Assembly (NCBI RefSeq): GCF_009730915.1
Contig: NC_052496.1
Location: 295,875-359,874 of the forward strand
DNA from: Dioscorea cayenensis subsp. rotundata
Taxonomy: Eukaryota > Streptophyta > Magnoliopsida > Dioscoreales > Dioscoreaceae
Reading direction: 5' to 3'
Length of the DNA: 64,000 nt
Numbering within the stretch: the stretch's first letter is position 1; each line of letters opens with the position of its first letter. The notes beneath the pieces were generated by a model. That model had not been told where the DNA came from and ran no database searches. It saw nothing but the letters and a program-made list of their open reading frames with translations. Made by a program: the position numbers and the translations under genes. Shown piece after piece: positions 11,633 to 23,240 of the stretch.

Positions 11633-12350
11633 AAGATTTTTGTTTCTTTGCTGAATTGAGAGTTTCCAGCATCAGAAATCAATGAAAGCTGGTTATGTTT
11701 TATGATCTTGTAGTGAAGTACAATGAATTGTCAAACTATCTGTCAAAGATAAACTTGCATTTGGATGGCAAATAATTGCCTGAGATAGTCAAGATATACT
11801 GAGATTAATGAGATAAATAAGCATTGGCATTCAACACTTTTATGCTTTTCATGTCTGTAATCTCATGGCCGCTATGTGAATGTTTCAATAATCAAAAGCA
11901 AACATAGTGATTTTTGTGTTTTATTTTGGGCATAATTTCACCAACCACAATATGTGAAATATGAAAGATAACAGAAGAGTGAACAGTCATGACTCATGAT
12001 GTTTAAACAATGTAAGATCAGTAGATTACAGTGAGTTGTACAGCAAACATGAACCCCTGGAGACTAATAATATAAGGAAAATAAAAAAGAAAACAAGGGC
12101 ACTAGAAAAACAAGAAACTCAACATACAAATGGTAAAATTTAAAACTTCATGCAAGATCAATGAAGCATGTGGTAGAAACAAAAGAATTCAAGCATCACT
12201 AATTGTTGATCTGCTTACACGGGTCTAGTAGCCGATTAGAACATTGGCCGAAAGTAGTAGCAATTTGTGGGTAGCCTGCTTCTATCTATTCACATGATTT
12301 CTCCAGAGGCAGTACTGAATTCATCCAATTAATTACATAACGACTCGAAG
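11633..12350. other. 3' region between convergent genes
   Basis: This AT-rich interval holds the 3' UTRs of the PPR gene (plus) and of the CaaX-protein gene (minus). No additional gene or bounded repeat is seen. Confidence 0.5.
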
Positions 12351-13235
12351 TCACTGGATAACACATTGGCATCTCCTTTCACCCTCGTCATCAAATTCCT
12401 CATCCGACAAATGACCTTCGCTGTCAAATGAAGCTTTCCTCGTGTTAGTAACATGCCAATTTGAACACTAGAGCAATTTACACAGGAAAAATGGAAGCAA
12501 AAAAGTGACTATACAAAAGGACTTTCACTTCGAATAATTGTATGTAATATCCAAGCGACAAAAAGAGTGTTTTTTGACAGTAAGACATGAATATCAAGGT
12601 TTTCAAGACTTAAAAAAGATTAAACAGTACTAAAGAATTAGTAACAACACAATTAAGCTTTTAAAGTGGAGACATAGTTACCTGGCCTCAAACTCCCTAA
12701 CTTCAGCAAGCTCTCTTCCACAGGCATCTGTCCAATGGACTTTCCTCTTTTCAGCACCACAAACTTCACTATCCTGCACATCCTCCACAGAGTTGCAGGC
12801 ATTCTCAGCGACAACAATCGTTACAGAACACTCCCTCGAATGTTTTTTAAGACTACTCTTCCGACAAATTTTCGTTTCATCCACATCAACAATAACATTG
12901 GCACCAATCTTGCTGTTCTCAGAAGCAAGAGATGAAATTGGTGAAGTTTCAGACTGTTTAACAGGACTATCTTTAGGAGGAGACGGTCGATCAAGTTCTG
13001 GGGATGCTTGGCCAAAGCATAAGAAAAATGTGCATCCCCGGGCCGCTGGTTTCTTCCTCGAAGCCAGCTGAAGATCAGAATCAACTTCTTGATCCACTAG
13101 CTGGTACTGATTCCAGGGCAACACTCTCATGGGTCTTTCTTCATTCTTTTGGCCAAGAAGCAAAAGGCTAAGCCCTTTGCTATATCCAGTTGCTGAAGAT
13201 GAGAAGAATCCACCTCCCTCCACAGCCAATAGCAT
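12351..13235 (-). CDS. plant protein of unknown function with C-terminal CaaX box
   Basis: Two exons, complement(12351..12438, 12682..13235), give 213 residues. The junction GAGGCCAG|gtaact / cacgag|GAAAGC keeps the frame. The N-terminal half is Leu/Ser-rich with LPWNQYQLVDQEVDSDLQLA and a CTFFLCFG stretch. The second half has a KVHWTDACGRELAEVREFE block followed by an acidic tail (SDEEFDDEGE) and the terminus RRCQCVIQ. The final CVIQ fits a CaaX prenylation signal, and the neighbouring Cys could be palmitoylated, so the protein is probably tethered to a membrane. Similar proteins with this architecture occur across angiosperms, to my recollection, without assigned function. A 5' UTR exon may lie near 13715-13790 (donor ccgag|gtttga on the minus strand), by inference. 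The Met at 13235 is the only plausible start in the exon. Confidence 0.75.
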
Positions 13236-13800
13236 TGCTAATACTCATCCAGACCACAAAAACATCTCTTCTTTTTCTACGTACAACTACACTGCCATGC
13301 TTACCCAAAGCAAGCAAACATCTCCATCACTGAAATTACAGCCAAGCTACCCTATGTCATCCATCTTGTTCACTATGCATCCAAGCTATAAAAAAATACA
13401 TATAAAAACGTCAATCATATTAGAAGAAGATATAATATGTCACTCAACAAACTATGAAAACACTAGAAAAAAAAAAACAAAAACAATTCCAAGTACAAGA
13501 TGAAGTTTCCAATTGAAATTTCTCAGATTAAAAACAGAAAAGGTTCCATCTTTTTCGGATTTGGGATCGTTTGCAACTAAAAAAAAACCAAACATAGAAC
13601 CGGATGTCAGGATCTATCAAACAAAAACAAGCTCCAATCTTTGCTAAACCATTTAAACAAACAAGATTTCTAGAACGGAAAACCAAGAACAAAATGGGAA
13701 CTTGGGATCAAACCTCGGGACAAAACGAGATCGAGATCTCCACTTTCGCTGGAGTGCGCCGAGCGGTGTGAGCTCATGCTCTGGACTCTTTAAAAGAAGC
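13236..13800 (-). promoter_or_regulatory. probable 5' UTR intron and leader of the CaaX-protein gene
   Basis: Upstream of the start at 13235 the minus strand is non-coding and pyrimidine-rich. A plausible untranslated first exon ends at a GT donor near 13715. No other gene is supported. This is inferred from base composition and the splice-like motif only. Confidence 0.35.
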
Positions 13801-13899
13801 CAGTGCCAGATACGCAGACACTGGTCCCGCGAGATATCCGAACACCAGAACACGAATCTCGATGTCGTATTGTGAACGTTGGATGATGATCATACGGTG

Positions 13900-14515
13900 G
13901 ACAAAGGGAGATCTTGGGCCCAGCCCAATGGATAGTGAGAAATGATGAGATCGGTGGGCCGAGGCCTGGTACCTTTTCCAACTGTCCTGGGCCGAAATCG
14001 CGATCATTGAGTCGCTTTTTGCCTCCCGTGGCGGCTTTTTTTTCCCCATTATTTTAATTAACTTTGGTAACCTTTTTCATTTTAGTGCTTGTTTTTTAAA
14101 ATTTTAAAGAGATCACATTTTGGGGAAATTAAATTGTATTTGGTATTTGGTTTTGACAGAGACAGCTCTATCTTTTTTGTTCCTTTTTCTTTCAAAAAGA
14201 AAATTCAAAAAACTCTTGGAAAAAAATATTAAAAAGTTATTTTTTAATTAATTGTTTTTAATTATATGTTCTCTTTTATATAAGAATAAGAATGGATAAT
14301 CCAATGCCACGCATTTGATCTTAATTAGACGGCTAGAAATAAAATATTAAATGATCTCAATCATGGTGAATTATGATATCAATTTAATCAGAATTAATTA
14401 ATAAATAATTCCTTATTCTCGTTCAAAGACTCTGTTGAAGAGGATGTCCCACTGATCAAGAGGAGTTTCAGTTTTACAAACTCTTTGCCTCTTAGTTTTA
14501 GTAGCCAACCCTCTT
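13900..14515. other. intergenic sequence, nothing recognised
   Basis: AT-rich sequence with no supported coding frame and no bounded repeat. Confidence 0.5.
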
Positions 14516-14790
14516 TCGCTCTAGTTAGAGACCCCGACAATCCCATCATATAAAGCAAATCGATGTGCCTTCCCAGTTAGAACGAGGGGGTTCTCTTCCT
14601 TTTTTTCTCCTTTTTTTCAAATTTTTTTCCACCTTTATAGGTTGGTCTACCTCTGGTGACATACTGACATGCGAGTTTTTATTTTCTAGCTTTTTTGTTG
14701 CTTATTACCCCATCTTTCTATGTTTTCTCGGTTTGTTTCTTTACTCTTCTTAATGAAATGTGGTTTATTCAATTTATTTCAAAAAAAAAT
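14515..14790 (+). mobile_element. possible LINE 3' end
   Basis: A T-rich stretch ends in 'AATGAAATGTGGTTTATTC' plus a pyrimidine-rich run and an A9 tail. This resembles the 3' tails near 1.37 and 57.28 kb and plant LINE 3' ends in general. No ORF of a LINE remains and the left border is unclear. Confidence 0.35.
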
Positions 14791-15223
14791 TTGTATAATT
14801 TCATACCCATTTGCGTCACAAACTATTAATCCAGATATTAATTATTGTTCTCTTTAATTATTCTCTTTGATCATATTTACATGTCCACCTTAACCTTGAA
14901 TGAGATTATGAACATCTATTAAAATTATTTTAAAAAATTTAAATTTATAAAAAATACATTAAATTTCCAAAAATATTTTTATTAAAAATTCATCAATCTT
15001 TTATTAATAATTACATATTTTCTTTTGAAAAAATATTTTATATTTTTTGAAAAAATATTCATTTTTCATTATTTATTAGAAAGGGTAAATATACCTTGTG
15101 CACTAATGATAAATTTGAAAAAAAAAAAAATAATGCTTCATAATTTTTTAAGTGGCTATACAAAGAAGAATACGAAAAGCTAGGAAGGATTGTTACTGTC
15201 TCTTGTCTTTTTTATTTATTATA

Positions 15224-15481
15224 TTTTAGAGGGTTTTTTTCCTTTTACTTATTCACTTAAAAAATTTATGAGACATTAAAAGTTATTTTATCCAAATTTA
15301 CTATTTATATATAATGTATTTTTACAATTTTAAATAAACTATATTCAATTACATATTTTTTAATGTATATTTTAAATAAAAATAAATCTTTGAAAATTAA
15401 TATAATTTTTTATAAAATTTAATTTTCTTAATATACTTAAATTTGGTAAAATTGATAAATAAAAGCCACCTAAAAAGAGTA
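15224..15481. mobile_element. degenerate Stowaway-like MITE copy
   Basis: The interior shares long runs with the better-preserved element at 19681-19963, for example an 'AAATAAAAATAA' stretch followed by 'AATTAATATAATTTTTTATA'. The terminal repeats are too decayed to fix the ends. Confidence 0.4.
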
Positions 15482-15768
15482 ACTTATAATTTTATTAAAA
15501 TCTAATATTAAACAATTTCACCATAAAGTCTGATTTTTATCCAAACCCACATACAAATAACAATGTAACTTGTTATCATTATCATTATTAATATTTAAAA
15601 ACCGAATCCAAACCAGGAGGCAAGGTGGGCCCCAAACACGAATCTCAAAGCAATCGGACGACCAATTGATGTCGGCAATACAAATCAGGACGGTCCAAAG
15701 ACATAAAAGGAAAAGATGAACGGTGGATATGACATGACAGACAAACAAAAAGGTAGGACCCACACATA

Positions 15769-15769
15769 C

Positions 15770-15816
<47 letters not shown>
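15769..15816. repeat. (TTA)n microsatellite
   Basis: About 16 uninterrupted ATT/TTA units lie about 90 bp upstream of the start codon of the plus-strand gene at 15906, probably in its promoter or 5' UTR. Confidence 0.9.
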
Positions 15817-15905
15817 GGCTTGTGCTTTGGTTGGTGTGGTTCTTTTCATCTTTGTCGTGGAGGCGAGGCTGTTCGATGGTCTGCAATCGAAGCGAGGGAT
15901 TTGGG

Positions 15906-18135
15906 ATGTCGAAGAAGAGGAAATCCGATGCCAGCCGCCTCGATGAGTCCGATCGGACGATGTACTCCACCTTCCGGAGCGCCGCCAACTCTTTGTCCTT
16001 CCTCTACACCCAAGCCATGCACCATCAGAAGCTCTCCTTTCAAGCTGGCCAGCGTCATGCTTTTGGTTTTTTAATTCTCCTTTTTCCCTTAATCAAGTTT
16101 TTTTTTGCTCCTTTTCTCTCTTCAATTGTCTCTGATTTGTTTTTATTTTTATTTTTTGTTGATGTTGTGGTTTTTTTTTTTGGGCGTTTGTTTAGTTGAT
16201 TATTGAAAAAACTAGTTTTTGGTGTTTGTTATCCTGATGAACGATTTTTATTTTTTATTTTTAATATGATGATGATGAAAATGTGTGATTTTTAGGGTTT
16301 AGATTGCTTGAGTTTGGCCGTTTATGGATTTTGATGTTCAATTTTGGTTTAATTAGTGTTAATTGATTCGTTGATTTTCTAGTGTTATTTATTTGTTCTT
16401 TTTTTTTTTTTTATCATTACCATTTATTTATTTATTTATTTATTTATAGACAGGATGTTCTTTAATCGAACCATGCTAGATTTCATGAACCAAACTAACG
16501 GGTTGAGGTCCAATCCGGGAGAAGAGGCCTCGTTGGCTTGATGGAATTGAAATTGATGTTTAAATTTTGGTTTGTATTTTGAATTGGGTATAGATTGGAG
16601 TTTGTTTTCAAAGGGTCAAATTGATTTATCTTTACCCAAATTCCTGTCTTTGGCTAGCAATGGGTCTCTTTTGGTTACATCCTTATCTGATTCTTTTTCT
16701 TGTTTCATTGGAATAATTTCTCAAACATAGTAATTTTTTAATGCTCAGTGGTTGTTGTTGTTTAGTTGTTGTGGTCCTGGTTATATGCTTTAATTATTTT
16801 TATATCATTTTGTTTGATATTATGTTTTTCACTCTTGTTCTATTGTTGTGTCATGGTGATGAACTTCTCTCGCCCTTTGATAGTTTAATGGGGATTATTG
16901 GTAGTTTAAGGACATATCGGTGGAAAATTAGTGAATAACCTAGTGAAATAACTGATTAAGCAAAGCAGGATGCATGTTGTGATAATGATTGAAAATCTAG
17001 GCAGTGTTTCAGAATTTCAGTGAGTGGTTGTTAGTACTTCATAGAGTTGTGCGTCACTGAGTAGTATTTTTTGCCCATATGAAGCTTCTGTTGCACTTTT
17101 TATTCAGATTGTAAATTTACCAAGCTTTGTTCTGTTTGTTGGTGTTTGTAGGAGAAGCTATATCAATGGATCTTGAGACAGCATGAGGAAGGATCAAGAG
17201 TATCAGTAGCTGATATAGTTGCCCATCTACAGGTTTGTAGAATAATTGCTCTTTTATGTTGCATTGTCTAATGGTCCCCATTATCAAACTCTCTTAATTG
17301 TCTTTTGCATTTGTGTCACCCTACTTATGTTCTTATGATTTTGACCAAGCAAAGTTGAATCTTTCTCATTTTTGAGTGGGAAACACAGTATACAGTACAA
17401 GTTTCAAACATGATCTGTTAGTTCTTAGCTTAACTTTCTCCAATATAGCAATGTTTTCTGTATTGTTCTCAACTCTACCAATGTGATTCATACCAGCTAC
17501 ATCATGACTTTGACTGGTCCTTCGTATGTTTGCTTCACCGAAGGATCTGATGTGGCAAATATACACTTGTTGCAGAACTTGCAGTTGGACAGTGTTTGGT
17601 TTTCACAATGATACTTTTCGACTCAATTTTGAAGTCAATATCCTGTTTCTTTATTTGTCACTTTGAATTAATTTTCATGCATCATCTGGCACAATGGTGT
17701 TAAACTATGTGTATGATTGTCAACTCTTTACATCCAGAAGTCCTTTTATCAGTTCCTATACTGCAGAATGAGATCGAGTATGGAGGGGAGGACATAACAT
17801 CACCAAGATCACCGCCACAACAACAACTATTTCAAACTGTGCCACACTATACAAATACAAACTTACAAATGGCTTCCGGCTTTCTTGGGCAGCAGCAAGC
17901 AGGACCTGCACCTCGAACCAACACTGTTTCTGACCAAGCCAAAAACTCTGTTTTCTCCAATGCTCTTTACAGTCCTATTCATAGAAACCTTCAGACCTAT
18001 CATCATGCTCAGGGAGGAGAATATTATCCAAATGAGATTGCACCATCATCAAACGGAACAAGGAACCATGAACCAAACTCTTCCGGTCAAAACCGAGAAA
18101 CCAATGATACATCAATGGATATGCATTCCGATTAG
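15906..18135 (+). CDS. conserved plant protein of unknown function (three exons)
   Basis: Exons are about 15906..16064, 17152..17232 and 17767..18135, giving about 202 residues. The conserved N-terminal block runs RTMYSTFRSAANSLSFLY...LSFQAGQRHAF, EKLYQWILRQHEEGSRVSVA, then QNEIEYGGED. The C-terminal half is Gln/Ser/Asn-rich and ends DTSMDMHSD. I recall close relatives in rice and Arabidopsis that databases sometimes label 'holocarboxylase synthetase', but no biotin-ligase domain is visible and I would not use that name. Exons 2 and 3 have clean AG/GT borders. The exon 1 to exon 2 border is odd: the only GT near the end of exon 1 (TTTTG|gtttt) would put the next exon out of frame, and the conserved reading HAF-EKLYQW needs a GG donor one base earlier. 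The start ATG (MSKKRKSDASR) has no upstream competitor in frame. Confidence 0.7.
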
Positions 18136-19678
18136 GTGCTTCTTGAATCATCACATATTTTCATGACAGAGATCTTTCATCAAGAAGTTCATTTTAGCTA
18201 TTTTACTGCAGATCTTGTCCAGGGCTTTTGTAGAGGCAAAGTGGATACTTGTTTTGTAACGGAGGAGAAGATCATTTGTGAAATGTAGTGCTGCTTCTTT
18301 TTTATTCATTCCTTTTGTCAACTTTTTTTTTCTTGATCGTTGCTAGAGAAAGAATTTGTCTGCAATATGGTTTGTGTACGTGAGACATCATCTGGAACTC
18401 TCTTGTATATACACAACAACTACTTGGTTAACTACAGTAGATAAATGGCCTGACCTTGTAATTTGATCAGTTTAATGGTTGGAGTTCAATGGGTTAATGC
18501 AGAGTTTTTTATGAAAACCTCTGAATTCCTGCAATTAGTGTGAGCGAACAAGGCTTGGCTAATTCTTGGTTTGTCAAGATTGGACACAATGTGGTGCTCC
18601 AAAAAAAAAAAATCTTTTTATTTTATTTAAGGATTGGATCTTAAATTAAATTTTATCTATATTTTGATAATTAAAACTTTTTATAAATTATAATTATAGT
18701 TATACCACTAATAATAAGCAACCACCTTAATGCTACTTTAGAAGAGAGCATTTTAGTAAAAGCTTTTTTTATTTTTTATTTTATTTTTTATTTTACTATA
18801 AATACAGATAACCAACAACTCTTAACCATTGTTGTTAGAATGAGTTAAAACCCTAGTTCTCATGTAGAAAAATGAGTTACCACTCTCCAATTGTAAATGT
18901 GTGTAAAGATCTACAATTACCGCATGCATTCTTTGCCATGCAGTGAACAAATCAGTTCGTGACATATATTTAGAATCACTTTGAATATATTTTTGGTCTA
19001 TTTTATTATCGAATTCCATTGACGACTTTTAGGAGTCATTTGGTTCACTAAATTTTAAATTACCATCCTGAATATAATTAGTAGGGATGTGAATCCCAAG
19101 TCATATTTACAAAAATATATATAATTTTTGTTTGGTTGATAATCCAGTCATATGGTTAATTAAAAATTTTATACTATTAATTATCTTTTATTAAAATGCC
19201 CTCACCATGCTAAATATAATAAAATGCTTAAGATTTTGATTTAAATATAAAAAAAATTTAATAATAAATATGTGTTATTATTAAAATAAAATAAAATTTT
19301 AATTTTAGAATATTTGCTTTTCACTAATATTAATTAAGTCAAACTTAATTATTCTAAATAAATATTAAATTTTCTTCTCCAATTTGAAAAATTTTTAATC
19401 TTAGACGTTTCTTATCTCCAACCATATATTTAAATAAATATATTTTCATAAGATATGTGTGAAAAGAAAAAAAATGATATTTTTATTTTTGAATTATAAA
19501 ATAATTGATATTTTCATAAGTTTATTAAATTTAAAGGTATAATGGAAAAACTTCACATTCCACTCGGAATGTTACATTGCCTAAGTTAGGGCTCATAAAA
19601 ACTTGGGCCATTTATTATTTAAAATATAATGGGAAAAAATTTTGTTTTTGTAACTTTGTTTCTCTTTTCTTAATATAA
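18136..19678. other. 3' UTR and AT-rich intergenic sequence
   Basis: The first 300 bases are probably the 3' UTR of the preceding gene. The rest is AT-rich with T-runs. A stretch beginning 'GGAGTCATTTGGTTC' near 19032 looks like a decayed MITE end, but no partner end was found. Confidence 0.4.
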
Positions 19679-19680
19679 TA

Positions 19681-19963
19681 CTTCCTCGGGTCTTTTTGAT
19701 TAGTCCTATTTTACCTTTTTTTCTTTGGTCATTTTTACTTTTTATTTAGAAAATTCAAAAGTTATGAAAAATTAAATAATGTTTTTCTAAATTTATACTT
19801 TTACAACTTCCAATAAATTATATTTAACTACAAATTTTATTAAATTATATTTTAAATAAAAATAATTTTTAAAAATTAATATAATTTTTTATAAAATTTA
19901 AAATTTTAACTAATTTTAACCGATTTTTTTAATTAAAATGAACAAATAAGAAATCCGGACGAG
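19681..19963. mobile_element. Stowaway-like MITE
   Basis: A 283-bp AT-rich element starts CTTCCTCGGGTC and ends as the reverse complement of CTCGTCCGGATT, close to the Stowaway end CTCCCTCCGTCC. It is flanked on both sides by TA (19679-19680 and 19964-19965), the target of Tc1/Mariner-type elements. It has no coding capacity. A decayed relative lies at 15.2 kb. Confidence 0.65.
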
Positions 19964-20274
19964 TACATGGTTTATCCTTCTCAAAATAAATAAAAAATAA
20001 CTAATTTAAATTATTCATAATCAGATCTACATTTCTACCTATGACAAATATTATTTTATTTACTCCATGGAGAAGGAACTAGTTTTATTGGTTGGCACCA
20101 ACTTGACTTTTTTTTAATTTTTAAAAAAAAAAATGATAAAATTTGATTCTACCCAAACTTGAACTCAAACCCCTGATCTTTCTAGAATCATTTTCCTTTC
20201 CAAAATCACTATTCAAAAAAAAAAAAATCTAATTTTAGATCAAATCAAACCCAAAATTATTTAAACCCTAAACC

Positions 20275-20286
20275 TCTATAAATACC
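20275..20286 (+). promoter_or_regulatory. TATA box of SAP1
   Basis: CTCTATAAATAC lies about 90 bp upstream of the 5' UTR splice donor. The same box and flanks occur at the two other SAP copies (near 26997-27007 on the minus strand and 30784-30795), so the core promoter was duplicated with the genes. Confidence 0.65.
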
Positions 20287-20374
20287 CAACCAAACCTCCA
20301 CTCCAACCATCATCACTTCCTCGTAGAAATCTTATTCTCTTTTTTCCCTTTTGATCTCCGGATCAACAACTAAG

Positions 20375-20464
20375 GTAATGAAATTTAGGGTTAGGGTTAG
20401 GGTTTGGGTTTTGGAATTTAGGGTTAAGGTTCTCATACGATCTATTCAATTGTTTGATTTGCAG
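20375..20464 (+). promoter_or_regulatory. SAP1 5' UTR intron with telomere-like repeats
   Basis: Donor taag|gtaatg and acceptor tttgcag|AGATAG frame a 90-bp intron just before the start codon. It contains three near-consecutive TTAGGG/TTTAGGG units (20384-20409) and one more near 20419. The other two SAP copies keep the intron (26837-26910 minus, 30889-30975 plus) with fewer telomere-like units. Confidence 0.6.
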
Positions 20465-20478
20465 AGATAGATAGATTG

Positions 20479-20880
20479 ATGGCGCCGATTCCTTGTTTGA
20501 AGGGTTGCGGCTTCTTCGGCAATCCAGATCAGCGCAATCTCTGTTCCCAGTGCTATAAAGATGAGATCCTTGCATCAGTGAGGACATCGATCCAGAAGCA
20601 AATCCATCTTGAGAAGGAGATGACGGATCTGAAAGTTGAGCCAGTGGTGCCATTGCCGGCCATTAAGACGAAGACAGTGACGAAAACCACAAAGCGATGC
20701 GAATCTTGCAAGAAAAAAATAGGGCTGACGGGTTTCAGCTGCAAGTGCGGCGGTGAATTTTGCTCTTCTCATCGGCTGCCGGAGACGCATCACTGTTCTA
20801 TTGATTTCAAAGGTTCTGGTAAAAACTCCATTGCCAAGAATAATCCAGTAGTCAAGGCTGATAAAGTTCACAGGATTTGA
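20479..20880 (+). CDS. A20/AN1 zinc-finger stress-associated protein, copy 1
   Basis: An intronless 133-aa coding region follows a 5' UTR intron. The N-terminal A20 finger is CLKGCGFFGNPDQRNLCSQC (about residues 6-25). The C-terminal AN1 finger starts RCESCKKKIGLTGFSCKCGG and ends with FCSSH...THHC and the family tail NPVVKADKV (about residues 74-131). All zinc ligands are present. Plant SAPs of this layout act in abiotic-stress signalling, often binding ubiquitin through A20. The start is the ATG at 20479 (MAPIPC), shared with the two other copies. It is the most diverged of the three, at roughly 20 residue positions. It faces a decayed TAR gene, as the other copies face theirs. Confidence 0.92.
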   Translation: MAPIPCLKGCGFFGNPDQRNLCSQCYKDEILASVRTSIQKQIHLEKEMTDLKVEPVVPLPAIKTKTVTKTTKRCESCKKKIGLTGFSCKCGGEFCSSHRLPETHHCSIDFKGSGKNSIAKNNPVVKADKVHRI

Positions 20881-21780
20881 GAGTACTTTTCATGGATTTT
20901 TCATTCATAACTCCTTCATTAATTTCTCTTTTTTTTTCATCTTCTCCTCTTCTTCTTCTCTTCTTCTTCTCCTTCTTCTTCAACTCTTGTGTGACTGTAT
21001 ATAATTTTGATGAATATGTATATAAACGCTATTATTTTTATTTTATTTTATTTTTATTATGGCGTAAATGTATTGAAAGTTTTTTTATTTTTTATTTTTC
21101 TTACGATCAATTGTTTGGCTTCAGATGATTTATTGTTCTGTTGCTTTTTTTTTTTTAAGCTATAACTTTTTTATTCATTTAATTTTTTCCATTAAATTTT
21201 AGTTCTTTACGTTGAGTAAAGAAATTAAATTGTTATCTCTAATTTCTTGGTCTAATAGTATTGATTTTTTATGTATGGTTTTTATATCATAGATGATTCA
21301 AAATTAAATTCTAAAACCCCCAAATTTACCCAATGTTAGGGCATAGATGCTTGTTGAGTGTGCATATCCCTAATGTTTATTAAATTGAGTGTTTTTTGGC
21401 TATTTACTTAAAATAAATAAATAAATATTGAAGTATTAGTTAGTTATCCATTGATATTTAAATTTTATATCAAAACATTATCTCCCCTCGTTTTTCAACC
21501 TAATTTCATCATCTAAACCTTTACAGGGTGGAGATTATTTTATAAAAAAAATTTTTACTCGTAAAACAAAAAAGTCCAATAAATATGATTCATCCACTTT
21601 AATAATAAATATAATATGACAAACCACATGAAGGATATACATAAATATGTCACTTAATTAAACCGATTTTTTCAATAAACAAAAGTACAAGTAAAGAGTT
21701 GTGTCAAGAACACGAACACCAGTAAAGACTCAGTGTCAAATAAATTAAAACATCATTAATTTTTTAATTAAAAGATTATA
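20881..21780. other. spacer between SAP1 and decayed TAR
   Basis: The SAP1 3' UTR with CTT-rich stretches is followed by AT-rich DNA. No gene. The corresponding spacers of blocks B and C are shorter (about 640 bp). Confidence 0.5.
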
Positions 21781-21886
21781 TATCCAACAGGCAACAAACA
21801 AGAGCTTCCCATAACACATGAGAGCGACCATAATTAAGTTCTAATCAAACAAACAATACATATATTGCTTCATTAATTAGGCTGTT

Positions 21887-21920
<34 letters not shown>

Positions 21921-23240
21921 GACAAGAGCAGTCATCTTGGTAATCAGGCGATCAAATTATAAGTTATCCTGAGACTTGATCAAGCTAAGCCTAACATATT
22001 TTTTATATTCTAAATAGATGGCTCATGAGTACGCTAACTAATATCTTATATATACCTACAGCCCTGAGCACCCCATCACAATCTTCATCTTCGTCCATCT
22101 CACTTCAACCAGCCATGAGCTGCATGCATTTAATAATATATTAATCATCGATCCAATCTTAATTACAACTTCACTAAAAAATATTAATTAAAACTTATCA
22201 AACTCAAAGCGCATGCACCCACTGCACCCACACACATACACATATATATAGATCATATACAAACCTGGAAGCTGAAGATGGATCTCTTGTGGTATTAAAG
22301 TAGTTACAGTAAACGTTCAAGATAGTGAAACAACTTCCCTGAGATTGATTGGTTGTCTCTAGATGTACCATAAGCGTTCATACATTGTACAAATTCGATC
22401 TCTTTTTTATCAATGCCCATCTGCAATATTATTAGAACTTTGATCTTGGAGGCAGTGAAGATCAAGAGATCCTCATATGTTAGAAAGATTAGGATCTGTT
22501 ACTTTTGTTATATTTATACATACATTGAGTGCTTGTATATTCAGTGCAAACTAGAGTGTTCTATGTATGAGGATCAAGAGATCCACATATGTTAGAAAGA
22601 TTAGTATCTGTTACTTTTGTTATATATATACATGCATTGAGTGCTTGTATATTCAGTGCAAGTTAGAGTGTTCTACGTATGAGGAGAGAAGATGAAGTTA
22701 GTTGGTTATTTCTTTAATTAATTTTCTCTTGACTTCTTTAAAACATTAATTACATTCATTAACTATATAGAGATACACACACACATATGCTGGAGAGTGG
22801 AGACTTACATGCACGTACACCTATAACAGGACTTCAGTTGACAACATCCAACCACCAAAACATAGAGACCATACTGACTGACAAAATCACTACAGGACCA
22901 TGCTCATATATATATACTCCATGGTGTGCGGCTTGGTCCATCCCTCCAGACCATCCATAGCCATGCCTTCATTGATCCCTTGATAGACCGCTCACCAGCA
23001 TGCTACACAGCTTCTAATCAGCTAGCCTCAACATCATCAACAGCTTCAGTGATGGCAGTGAAATGAGGCCAATAATAAGCATGATCATGGATGTACTAAT
23101 TATGAGCCATTGAGAAGAGCCTTTTTAAGCAGTCCATCAGGGTTGTTGGAGGAGGTTACAAACTCTATGAAGTTGTTTGTGTATCCCTTTGATGCACTCA
23201 CCCATTCAGATGTCACTTCCTCTCAAACAGTTTAGAATAA
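21781..23240 (-). pseudogene. decayed alliinase/TAR gene, block A
   Basis: Minus-strand remnants of three 3' exons are recognisable by alignment to the intact TAR gene at 32.0-35.5 kb. Terminal-exon sequence lies at about 21910-22140, exon 4 pieces at about 22262-22430 and exon 3 at about 23040-23232. Frames are disrupted in several places and long stretches are missing. Exons 1 and 2 are absent. A 112-bp tandem duplication (22457-22682) sits between the exon 4 and exon 3 remnants. It lies tail-to-tail with SAP1, the same arrangement as in blocks B and C. It cannot encode an enzyme. Confidence 0.8.
22457..22682. repeat. 112-bp tandem duplication
   Basis: Two adjacent copies beginning 'GA(A/G)GATCAAGAGATCC' (22457 and 22569) and ending 'GAGTGTTCTA(T/C)GTATGA' are nearly identical. 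They lie inside the decayed TAR copy. Confidence 0.85.

Noticed and set aside
12793-13084. Several open frames on both strands overlapping the CaaX-protein exon
   Set aside because: Frame shadows. Only the minus-strand frame joins a splice-consistent second exon and shows a coherent C terminus.
15518-15988. 156-codon minus-strand frame containing a poly-Ile run
   Set aside because: The run is the (TTA)n microsatellite read in reverse, and the rest is antisense to the promoter and first exon of the plus-strand gene.
15822-16199. Plus-strand 125-codon frame at the start of the 15.9-kb gene
   Set aside because: It reads through the first intron into T-rich sequence. The conserved protein starts at 15906 and leaves the frame at the exon 1 border.
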